Origin: Chalciporus piperatus
Lineage: Eukaryota > Basidiomycota > Agaricomycetes > Boletales > Boletaceae
DNA length: 64,000 bases
Direction: 5' to 3'
NCBI GenBank assembly: GCA_038093975.1
Contig: JBBPTG010000058.1
Location: 85,578 to 149,577, forward strand
How positions within the stretch are numbered: position 1 is the first letter of the stretch; each line of letters opens with the position of its first letter. Made by a program: the position numbers and the translations under genes. A model generated the notes under the pieces. The model ran no database searches, was not told the DNA's origin, and was given only the letters and a program-made list of their open reading frames with translations. Below, in pieces: positions 1 through 9,056 of this stretch.

Positions 1-57
1 CGAGTCAGGACGCGTTCTGACAAGTTGGATCCAGTATCTGGCAACCGACTTGTGGTG

Positions 58-1038
58 ATGAAGCGCAGCCGGTCGATTTCGCCTGTCCTGCCGCAACAGA
101 CACTGGTACCTCTCGCTGATGGACAACTTGACGACGTCAGGCCGGAGGTCCATAGTGCCGAAGGGCTTTCCACTCACGCATCCAAGAAACTGAAGCTCCT
201 CGCCGATTATAGTATAGCCTCTCCGTTTCCTAACTTTCCCCATCCTTCCGAGGAGGACGCACGCGCTGTTCATGCACTCCTCGCCTCGCACACCCCAGGA
301 GGCGCACCAGTCCATAGTGCACCTTCCCAAAGCTCAAACTCTGCGGCAACATGCGGCAACACACCAAACGTCATAGATGCTCTCATTGGAACGATCCTTT
401 CCCAGAACACTTCCTCCACCAACAGTTCCGCAGCCAAACTCTCCTTAGATAGCAAATTCGGCCGCGGCGAACTAGGGTTCGAGAAGATGGCAAACGCAGA
501 TAGACAGACGATAGTAGACGCAATCAGGTCTGGGGGACTAGCAAATCGAAAGGCGAAAATCATCCAAGAGGCCCTCATCTCAGTGAAGAAGAAACACGGT
601 CGATATGATCTCCAACACCTTGCAGCTCCTGGAGTGGCAGACGAACAAGCCATGCAAGAACTGGTTTCTTTCGACGGCGTCGGACCGAAGACAGCTGCTT
701 GCGTGTTGTCTTTTTGTCTTGGACGACAGGCGTTCGCAGTGGACACACATGTCTTTCGACTGTCGAAGCTGTTGGGATGGGTTCCGAAGACCGCGGATCG
801 CGTCACGGCACAAGCTCATTTGGAGCTCAAGATTCCACCAGAGCTCAAATACGGTTTGCATGTGATGATGGTTCGTCACGGACGGGCTTGCCGGGGTTGC
901 AAGGGAACTGGGAAAGGAGCCTGTCCGTTGAAGACCTGGCTTAAAGAAAGGGGCGAAACTCAATCTCAGGTAGAGGAGGTATTCGAGGGCAACGGTAACC
1001 TTGACGATACCAAGACCCCACTGCTGGGAAGCCGGTGA
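58..1038 (+). CDS. HhH-GPD base-excision DNA glycosylase (endonuclease III-like)
   Basis: Single-exon protein of 326 aa; the ATG at 58 is the first one in frame. The C-terminal half carries a helix-hairpin-helix ending in FDGVGPKTAACVL (about residue 207), with the Lys expected of a bifunctional glycosylase/lyase, followed by AVDTHVFRL with the catalytic Asp. Proteins of this kind remove damaged bases from nuclear or mitochondrial DNA. A C-terminal cysteine group (ACRGC then GAC) resembles the iron-sulfur loop of endonuclease III but shows three rather than four cysteines. The N-terminal 70 or so residues are low-complexity with basic KR patches, which would suit nuclear import. The open frame continues a little upstream of the ATG and the window edge is only 57 bases away, so an upstream exon cannot be excluded. 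Fold assignment is firm; substrate is unknown. Confidence 0.88.
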   Translation: MKRSRSISPVLPQQTLVPLADGQLDDVRPEVHSAEGLSTHASKKLKLLADYSIASPFPNFPHPSEEDARAVHALLASHTPGGAPVHSAPSQSSNSAATCGNTPNVIDALIGTILSQNTSSTNSSAAKLSLDSKFGRGELGFEKMANADRQTIVDAIRSGGLANRKAKIIQEALISVKKKHGRYDLQHLAAPGVADEQAMQELVSFDGVGPKTAACVLSFCLGRQAFAVDTHVFRLSKLLGWVPKTADRVTAQAHLELKIPPELKYGLHVMMVRHGRACRGCKGTGKGACPLKTWLKERGETQSQVEEVFEGNGNLDDTKTPLLGSR

Positions 1039-2339
1039 GACACGATACGGATCGTCAACAGCTTAATTACTACTTTATAGTCGCCGAACAATCTTATTGT
1101 TTCCCCTATTCTCGGATACACCCTTCTAACACAGCCATCACCCCGTGTCAGTGTCATAGCGTGGTCGCAATTTCGTCTCCAAGCGCCAGATTCATGGCGA
1201 GTGCACTCTCTCCATCGTGATCTAAGAACGAAGTTTACCGTTTTTACCTCTGATCAACCAGGTATGACTCACAAAATCTGGGTTTCTCCCTGATCGTGTA
1301 AAACCCGAGGGCTGTGTACAGTCTAGTTGCACGTTCGTTCGACTTCCTGACATTCAAAGTCACTTCGGAAACGTTGAATACGACTCTCGCGGATTGTACT
1401 GGTCGTCCACCATCAGTTATGAGGATATGTCAAATCATGCCAATCGACTTGCAGGAATTCATCAAGAGGTCGCGTCCAAAGCCCCTTCCCTCGATATTCG
1501 GGAAACAGAAAGAGAGAGCTGACATGCGCGTGAGTAGCATAGCTGATGTCATCTTTTCTGGAAAATCGTGGTGAATGAATTGGTGCTCTCTGTGATGCTC
1601 AACTTACATTATCACGAGCGACAATCCTACAATCCCGTCCCTGTCGTCCACTGCAACGTACGAGAGCCCTGGCCATTCTGAAAGGGTGTGCACAACTAGA
1701 AAAAAGGGCGAGTCATTGTCGTGAGCCTCAGACTCGGCTCAGAGGTGAAATGTACAATCATCAATTGTATTTGTTTCCAACGGAAAAACTTGCATCGAGC
1801 AACGACGCATTTCTTCGCCGTCCTCTCTCTGGAAACTCGGCGTCAACAAGATGCAACAAGCTCGGCGTGAACTTACTTGTGCAGGTCTGATCCTCATGGT
1901 TTAGGTTCAAGTTGACGTGTGCAGTGTAGTCGGCGTTTTTTGTTCAATATGACTCATATCCTTTTGGCGCCAGATAACACGACTCGTGTGTCATTGTCAA
2001 ACTAGAGAATACTGCGATTGTTGACAACCGTTGTACTTTCGTATTCCTATCTTATACCGAAAGCTGCTCGAAGGTGGTTAATCATTTTCCGCCCCAGACA
2101 ACTTTCAAGCACTGGCATCGACATCGTCGATCACGCGGCCACACTGTCCGAGTCGTGAATCCTACTTCCGCAGCTCTAATCCTCATCGCCTGTCAATGGT
2201 TTGACGCACCAAAGGATATAAATGCTTCATGATACAGTCATGGCTCGTACCGTTTTTGAACTAGGGGACACCATGATTGTTATGTTTCGGCCAACAATTA
2301 GTGAAGTTACATATCCACACCCTTGAATTCGGATCCCGA
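1039..2339. other. intergenic, no supported gene
   Basis: No recognisable protein or RNA gene was found in this 1.3 kb on either strand. Open frames are short and carry no family motif. It separates the glycosylase from the decayed duplicated block. Confidence 0.5.
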
Positions 2340-2709
2340 GTATGAATCGTCGGAATCCACGACCGAGGATAGGTTTCTCGCTCAGCGCTCTGGCGAGGGC
2401 TAACGCGTCTAACAGATGCCTGGAGGGAGTTGGAATCCGCGTGTGTCAAGCGGTCCGAGAAGCTTATGTAGACGGGAACGGAGGACTTCCATGGAGCAGG
2501 GTCAGGCACGACACACCTGCGCGAATAAGAGCAAATCATCATGCCTGTCACTGCAAAGTTCGGTGGGTAGACACGCGTTGGTCACCCTTGGACGAACGGA
2601 GGACCGCGGAAGGACTCGAACGATACGAGCGGTGACGTATTCAATTTCATAAATTCGGTGAATGCAGGAGTAATCGCGACATGCTGGAGCGAGGACGGTG
2701 TGGAGCATG
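2340..2709 (-). pseudogene. truncated F-box gene relic (copy of the 14,991 gene)
   Basis: Read on the minus strand, this begins with the same start context and N-terminus as the intact F-box gene at 14,991 (MLHT, then RIVRVLPRSSVRPRVTNACL). Two lesions are visible. Thirty bases corresponding to 15,146-15,175 of the intact copy are missing, removing the F-box core LLLKIFGDNE in frame; the deletion lies between two GAACT repeats. A Trp codon has also become TGA at 2502-2504. Similarity fades near 2340, so the leucine-rich C-terminal part is absent. It lies head-to-head with the FunK1 relic at 2887, the same relative order as F-box and FunK1 at 12.4-16.3 kb, only inverted. Confidence 0.8.
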
Positions 2710-2886
2710 GTCGAATGAGTGAATGGGATTGAGAGATATACTTCATCTGTGAGCAGTTAATGAGTGTTTGCGTTCGAGGGGTCATGACGACATCGAAACT
2801 ATTTCAAGTTGTGAAAGACTCGCCTCACGTGATGGACTTCAGAACCCAGATCACTGATCAGCAACTCTTCCTGCTTGATATCTACC

Positions 2887-3951
2887 CATGACCCACTTCC
2901 AGAGAATGAATACATTAGCAGCCTCGGTGTACAGTGAGTACTAGTAGGCTAGTAGCACCTATGACGCGAGTTGAGTATTTCAAACTTAACAGCTATGGTA
3001 CCAACGTCTTCCCGGTGACGAGCACGAGATTATTCAGCGAGGATGGTCTCGTCGCCAAAGTGTTCTGGGCAGAAGAATCGCGCACGAGCGAGCCTGACAT
3101 CTTGAAGAAAGTTTACGAGATCGCAGAGTGGAACGGAGATGTCAAAGGACACGTCCCGGACATGGTGTGCTCCCAAGCCTTTTCGGATACGTCCACCGCA
3201 AAGATTCGGGAGCGTCTGGGCATAAACACCAATGGCTCTCGTGTTTTGTATGTGATCGTCTTTCGAAAATTGAAACCAATCACCGCTCTCGTCGGGAACG
3301 AGTTTTTGCGCACGTGGTGGGCGACGGTGAAGTGTGAGTCATGTCTTGCATGCAACCAACTTATATTGACTGTTTCAACAAGGTCATCTTGCTCTCTGGC
3401 AGAACGGTATTCACCACCGAGATATCAGCCCATCCAATCTCATGTATCGGATTGTGGACGGAGAGGCCATCGGCGTCCTGAATGATTTTGATCTGGCGTC
3501 GATCGAGGATGGGCTGACTGACACCGAGCATACTGGTACAGTCCCGTTCATGTCATTGGCTCTCCTCGATGGCCCCGGACTCGAGGGCAAAATCAAACAT
3601 GTGTACCAACATGACGCAGAGTCCCTTATTTGGGTCCTCACCTGGATCACCGTTAACTACGCCGATGGGAAGCTTCGCGCGAAGAGGGATCAACCGTTGG
3701 AAGGCTGGTTGGGGGTGGATGTGCCTACATGCCGCCAAGCCAAGAGCCATTTTTTGTTGCTTAAACTCTGGCGAGAGATCAGGAGTGGGCTAGGCCATGA
3801 ACGGAACTATGAGGTGGCCAAAGCTTGCCTGCGGTCGTTGCTTATCACCCTTGTTTCCAAAGGTACGCGTGAAGTTTTGCCAGTCGACACAGCGTTCCAG
3901 AAAATTCTGAATGAACCAGTCGCCCCGTTCCTCGTTCAAAAGAAAGAATGA
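2887..3951 (+). pseudogene. FunK1-type protein kinase, 5'-deleted copy A
   Basis: Fungal-specific kinase (FunK1) C-lobe. It shows the Lys of an AKVFWAE strand, then an intron at 3334-3382, then HRDISPSN (catalytic loop), NDFDL (the DFG equivalent), and the tail ending at 3951. The 5' part is broken. Near 2905 the upstream sequence jumps from a leader matching copy B straight into the end of its first exon (YIS.LGVQ then GTGAGT), so the start codon is gone. A second break near 2960 joins this remnant directly to kinase sequence (RVEYFKLNS). The 2960-3924 stretch is nearly identical to 18,298-19,253, which marks a recent duplication. The remaining frame is open to the stop but has no natural start. 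Confidence 0.8.
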
Positions 3952-4119
3952 TACTTGATACTCCCTTATCTGTTCAGACTTGTTTGAGGATATAATACAG
4001 TTGTAGCGTTGCTGGTACGACTGGTTGAAGGTGAAAGTGGTCACCAGGACACCATGAGCCAAACTGGGCATACCCAGCTATTCTCAAAGCTCTACGAAAA
4101 AATCCCAATATCGGGTTCC

Positions 4120-4300
4120 AAAAAGTTCGTTAGCTCGAGAACTGACGAAAGAGATTCAACAAGGCTGCTGTGTTTCGGCTGATGTACCAAAATGGACGAT
4201 CTCCTGAAAGATAACTCCACAGCCCATTTCGCGTCGTGATCACGATTTGATATCGCTTCCACGCCTCCAAATCACACTGCGAGATGAATGAGCAGTATGC
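4120..4300 (-). repeat. copy of the 11.70-11.92 kb segment
   Basis: On the minus strand this shows the peptide pattern FISQ.DLE ... LLNLFRQFS, also seen on the plus strand at 11,730-11,915. DNA similarity is clear (for example GAAGCGATATCAAATCGTG). In both places it lies just 3' of a FunK1 copy. It represents a fragment of an unrecognised gene or the edge of the duplicated block. Confidence 0.6.
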
Positions 4301-4487
4301 GATGTTGAATAGTTGAGCGCGGGCAGTGGGACATATCCGTAATACTAATACTACTAATATCATCGTTATGTTTGCTGAAGTTACTTCCGTCTCCACGTGA
4401 CTCGGATCTCAGAATTGCGAGATGTAGGTCCGGGTCTTCATAAGTACTTTTCCTAGAATCCGGCCTCAGCTGGCAGGTCAAATCAAG

Positions 4488-6175
4488 ATGACCATCATCA
4501 TGAGCTCGTGCTGTAACAAAGAGCCTTTGAGAGACGAAGAGATCATTAGTGTTGTGAACAAGGCGTATAGCAAGAAAGCATGGGAAGGTGCCGATCCAGC
4601 CTGTACGTACCTGAAATCCTCTGTGGGCGCTTATCGCATTCATAATGACCGTGACTGTATCGGCTCTGATCGATGATCGACAGATGCGAACAAGGTTGCG
4701 AGTGCGTTTGGATACACTCCGGAACAACTCGAGTCCATTCCGGCCGAGTCCCATATGGGATTGAGTTGTGGCAATCCAGTTGCTGCTGCTTCGATCAACT
4801 TGAAAGAGGTGGGTCACGAAGAGCTATTTGTGCCTATCATTAGCTCGATCTCAGCTGAACGACATATGTAGGGAGAAACTGTCCTCGATCTCGGATCGGG
4901 TGGGGGTATCCGAGTCGATGTGTTCCTCGCCGCTGCCAAAGTTGGGCCCAACGGACAGGTCGTTGGCCTTGACATGTCAGATGTACGTCCGGGATGTTTC
5001 GTTTCAATGGTATTCGGTCTCATACATGGATTCAGGACATGATTGCCCGAGCCCGTTGCAATGCTGCGACCAAAGGGCTCAAGCCGCCCCACGTCGCGTT
5101 CGTGAAGGCTGCGCTGACCGAGGACTTGCCTATCGAAAGCAGAACTGTGTGATCAACTTGTTACCTCCCGCGGGGAAATTGAAGTTGATGCAAGAAGTGT
5201 ATCGTGTGCTCAAACCCGGAGGACGTGTCGCCCTCGATGACGTACGATTATTTTTTCCATTCATATGCAGTATTGAGTGCTCGACATCTGGCAGATAGTC
5301 GCCAAGAAAACCATTCCGGATTCCCTGAGGTCCGACATGGCGGCATATGTTAGTTGTATTTCTGGTGCCATTGTACTGGAGGATTACCGAGACCTCCTAA
5401 GGAACGCGGGCTTCCCAGACGACATCTTATTCGCGGAGAATCGGAGTGACCTCAATATCTACCAGGGTGATTGTTGTGTGCTAAAGTCATCCACTTCACC
5501 ACCTTCTGACCTCGGAGATCTGAGCGCGTGGGCAAGTAAGTGTTAAACTGGCGGGGTATTCTGCACAGTAACTGATCTCTGATCGGAAAGGCTCCTACCA
5601 TATTTACGCCACGAAGGGAGAGGGTGCAACCCCCAGCAACTCTTTTTCCGGCTCCGCATTGAAGAATTGGTGGGATGCCTACCCTGCTCCGGTGTCATCC
5701 CCAGATTGCATGCAATGTGAACAAGTCGCGGATCTTATCAGGAATCCTGTTACGAAGGAAAAGGACTTCGTCGTGGTGGATGTGAGGAGGAATGACCACG
5801 CAGTGAGCATCACCTTTGACTACGCCATTCATTCACCAAGATCTGACGAATTTCATTAGGGTGGACACGTCCGCGGAAGCATCCAGAAACCAGCCCAGAC
5901 GTTCTATGATGATCTGACCGAGTTTTATAACGAGTACAAGGATACGAAGCAGGTGATCTTCTACTGCGGTAGTTCGAATGGTCGGGGACCGCGGTGTGCA
6001 CGATGGTATTGTCGTCTACGTTTCCCGAGGAGCTGTCACTCACCGAATGTTTAGGTACCAGGATTACTTGGATCAGCAAGGGAACACTCAGTCCAAAGCA
6101 CTGGTGATGACGGGCGGTGTCAAGCAGTGGCTGTCGATGTACAAGGGTCAGGAGTATTTAGTGGATTTCGATTAA
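4488..6175 (+). CDS. arsenite methyltransferase fused to Cdc25/Acr2-like rhodanese domain (frameshift in exon 4)
   Basis: Eight exons fit GT/AG rules: 4488-4602, 4684-4808, 4872-4982, 5036-5241, 5295-5535, 5591-5802, 5860-6005 and 6055-6175. Exons 1-5 match As(III) S-adenosylmethionine methyltransferase: CC near the N-terminus, LSCGNP, SAM motif [35 protein letters not shown] and the conserved Cys in VSCISGA. Exons 6-8 add a rhodanese fold ([16 protein letters not shown]) with the loop [12 protein letters not shown]. This is a C-X5-R-G-P signature like Cdc25 phosphatases and the yeast arsenate reductase Acr2p. The fusion could couple arsenate reduction to arsenite methylation in the cytosol (inference). 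Exon 4 is 206 nt and does not keep frame: near 5145 the residues expected before NCVINL are missing and reading shifts, so the copy may be inactive. A two-residue insertion follows motif I. ATG 4500 is an alternative start. Confidence 0.8.
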
Positions 6176-7668
6176 GATCTTGGCCACACGTTTAGAACAA
6201 ACCTGTGTGATGCTGATTCGGGAAGTTCATTGTAGGCTGCAGTGTCCGATATGTCGCGATGAAATGTTACGAACATACCCCGCATTTTTTGAGTATGTGA
6301 CGACAACCGAGAGACAATTGAATATGTGGGCGGCATGATTGGTGATCGATATCGATGAGTACTTGAGTCTCTACCCAAGAAGCGCGTGATTGAACATAGA
6401 CAGACGATGGAAGCGACGGAAGGAGATCAAGAACGCGGTCAGAATAGGTGTCACGTATTCGACTATTTCTTCTGCCGGATAAACGCTCTCTTTCCCTTCG
6501 AGAATGAGATCTGGCACCGCAACTGCAACCGCGCACTCGCCCCTACCAAAAGGAAGTAAACTATCCTTTAAATAAGCCGAGTTGCATTCTGAGGATTGCA
6601 AACTCCGAGTGCGGATTTTGGACCAACTTCGGAGTGCATTTTCGGGGGGAGGGGACGTCAAGATCGACATCATTCACCCCGAAGGGGCCAAAGAATCTGT
6701 GCAGCAGATATGGACGCCCCGAGCCAATGGTACTGATGAGGGTCCTCGGTGACCCTTGGAGAATATTTGAATTCCGGATATGATAGCACAGCGTGTCTCC
6801 GTCTTGGACCTTAATGCAGCGTTGGCATGCGTAAACTCGGCGTTGTCTGTGAACAGATGACCGGAAGAGGATGCGGTTGGGGCCATCGTATAGGGTCTAG
6901 GGCTCTCGGACGTCATGAACGTCATGACCAGGAAATGAAATCCCCAGTTCGACGTGGACTGGAGTTGGGTACATGTCAGTGAGACAACTTATCCGCTGAT
7001 GATGCTGCCATCAATTTAACCAAGTAAGCAGAGTCAGAACCGACCGACCGACACGAAGGCAGGCGTATTCGCTCAGCCTATGGCTGGCGTGGAATATTGA
7101 CAAACGGCGAGAACTCGAGGCAGGGACCGCCGTCGGCCGAGCCAATGTGCGCAGCCCGACTCGGGAAGAACTACGGCACGGGTGATGGGATCAAAAGGAA
7201 GCCGAACAAGCGTGTTCCAAGAGGTTCCAGGTCGAATAGCACCTGCATAGCGTGCATCACGCTGTGTCCCAATCGTCGGGGAAGTGGCCACCACGAGGGC
7301 TCCTTGAGGTCGCATCCGAGAGCAAAGTGACAGACCGACAACGCCTTGCGGAGTTACTATTACAGCAATGGTCGGATTGCCGACGCCATGCTGTCTTCTC
7401 ATGTTTTCTGTTCTGCACTCTCCACTGCGAAGACACGTTTCTGGCACTGATTTTATTGAAGCGAAGATATTTTTCGCTCACTGCACTCAGCCGGAAGGTA
7501 CTTTGATGCCGGACGACCATGGATCTCGCGAGATTTCGATCTAACGACGGCTGTGTTGAGTTGTCCCCGGTTGTCCCGTGGGCTGCTGTGGCCTATCGGA
7601 GCAAGAGCACTCTAAAAGCTGCCACTCGATTCTTGAGGCGCCCAAGCCCCGGAAGTTTACTTTTGGTG

Positions 7669-7707
7669 GGAATCGAACAAGCCCAGAAAGATTGCCTCTT
7701 CGATTCC
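7669..7707. repeat. inverted repeat (hairpin), 9-bp arms
   Basis: GGAATCGAA at 7669-7677 pairs perfectly with TTCGATTCC at 7699-7707 across a 21-nt loop. It resembles a tRNA T-arm in wording, but no cloverleaf can be folded around it. Confidence 0.55.
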
Positions 7708-7749
7708 ATTGCCAAAGCGAGAATAAAGCAGGACCCCTGCTAATCCCCC

Positions 7750-7880
7750 TTGGACCCAGATTGGGGTCCGGACAAATTTGGGCCCAAAGGGCCCGCTCCC
7801 GGATTTTTATCCGGACAAATGGAGGTCTTTTGATGGTAACCTGGATCACATATCCGGACAAGTCGAGCGTGGTGGGGGTC
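7750..7880. repeat. cluster of TCCGGACA-core repeats, left copy
   Basis: The core TCCGGACA occurs three times here (near 7765, 7813 and 7853), within GGACCC..GGGTCC and GGGCCCAAAGGGCCC palindromes. The phrase ACCTGGATC..A.TCCGGACAA recurs near 8780. This looks like debris of a small non-coding repeat; no element boundaries are visible. Confidence 0.5.
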
Positions 7881-8756
7881 AGAAAATTGATCCCGAACTA
7901 AATTTCGGGCGCTGTTCATCAGAATCCTTAGTAGTAGAAAGTACTAGCGAGTACTCTGGAAGAGTCTTGAGGTTGTTTCGATGCAGCTGCCCATTGCCTT
8001 GAGTTTTCCGAAGATATTTTTACCACAGTTCACGAGCGAGAATGACAAGTACCTGCCAATAACACTCCTCTGAGTCTCCTCGTACATTGTCTCACCCAAA
8101 ACCACTATCATACTATGATGATCTGTTCTGTGGTCGACCTCGCGAATCCATCACTGTTCAATCCAAAAGACTGGATTGGGAAATGTACATATCCTATATG
8201 ACACGAAGGTTCTACCTTACGAGGTCGTCAACTCCCGCTTTCAAAAATGCTAAGCTAGTACCTCGCCATGAGTCATGACATCACTGTTCACGAACTGCTT
8301 AGTTTGCGGCCTCGGGACCTCTCGTGACGGTCCAGGTTTTCGATTCAATCTTCCATTCTGCGTTCACACCGTTCACGCAGGCTACCCGGGCCGCGCCTTT
8401 CCAATGCCATCAATTTGCCCTCCTTCCCTCGATGTCCCTCTTCGCTGTTCTACACTCACACCCTAAAGACTCGGTAATGCCCCCAGGAGGTATTGAGCTT
8501 CGCGACAATGATCTTCAGGCATTCAGGACACTCGAAGCGGCGGTGCACGAGATCCAAGCTGCATGTAGAGGGTTCCACAAGCGCGGCAAAGAGATTGCGA
8601 ATGAAGATTACCTAGCATACTAGGGTATACCATCTTACAAGGCCATCAATACATCTGTACTACGTATAAAGCCTCAGCGCACAGTTTAGACCTGCGATTT
8701 CGACCCAGAACGCGTGGATCGCGCGCGATCTGAGCGAAAAAAAAACGGGTGAAGAA

Positions 8757-8845
8757 GAATTATTTATTTATTTATTTAATAACCTGGATCGCAGTCCGGA
8801 CAAATTTTGGCCCCTCCTGGGGGTTGCGTCCGGACATGGCGACCG
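8757..8845. repeat. ATTT microsatellite followed by TCCGGACA-core repeats
   Basis: A run of ATTT units at about 8759-8778 is followed by AACCTGGATCGCAGTCCGGACAA-like sequence and a second GTCCGGACA near 8829. The phrase matches the cluster at 7.75-7.88 kb, about 0.9 kb upstream. Confidence 0.5.
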
Positions 8846-9056
8846 GCGAGGCTGATCTGGGTTCACATAGGCATTAACAGGGGTCCTAATAAAGCACACC
8901 TCCAGCCCTGTCAAGTTCTGCTGACAGCTCTAGACGCTCTAGCCCCGTTTTGTGCGTACTTTCTCTCCTCATACTCTGCCAAGCTCTGACACAACGCTCT
9001 GTCGTGCTTTCGCTTCGCCATTGTTCAGTACAAATCCCAGATCTAATACAACCACT

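Larger units (their letters stand above)
2340..4300. repeat. inverted, decayed segmental duplicate of 11.64-15.48 kb
   Basis: Three markers occur here in the order F-box (minus), FunK1 (plus), then a third segment at about 4120-4300 (minus). The same three occur at 14,991 (F-box, plus), 12,433-13,918 (FunK1, minus) and about 11,700-11,920 (plus), which is exactly the reverse-complement order. Homology also covers non-coding DNA: the 5' leader before the F-box ATG (2710-2780 versus 14,930-14,990), the FunK1 upstream region (about 2860-2907) and its 3' flank (about 4000-4060 versus 12,320-12,390). The left copy is shorter because of internal deletions. Confidence 0.78.
6176..9056. other. gene-poor region with small repeats
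   Basis: No family motif was recognised in 2.9 kb. Two adjacent minus-strand frames (6925-6674 and 6673-6371) and a plus-strand frame at about 8324-8623 are open but show no recognisable domain and no convincing splice structure. The region holds the hairpin and TCCGGACA repeats listed separately. TATA-like sequence and an ATTT run precede the HMG-box gene. Confidence 0.45.

Noticed and set aside
7669..7740. Possible tRNA because GGTGGGAATCGAAC looks like a T-arm on the minus strand
   Set aside because: No acceptor stem, D-arm or anticodon arm can be paired at proper spacing; the phrase is one arm of a simple hairpin.
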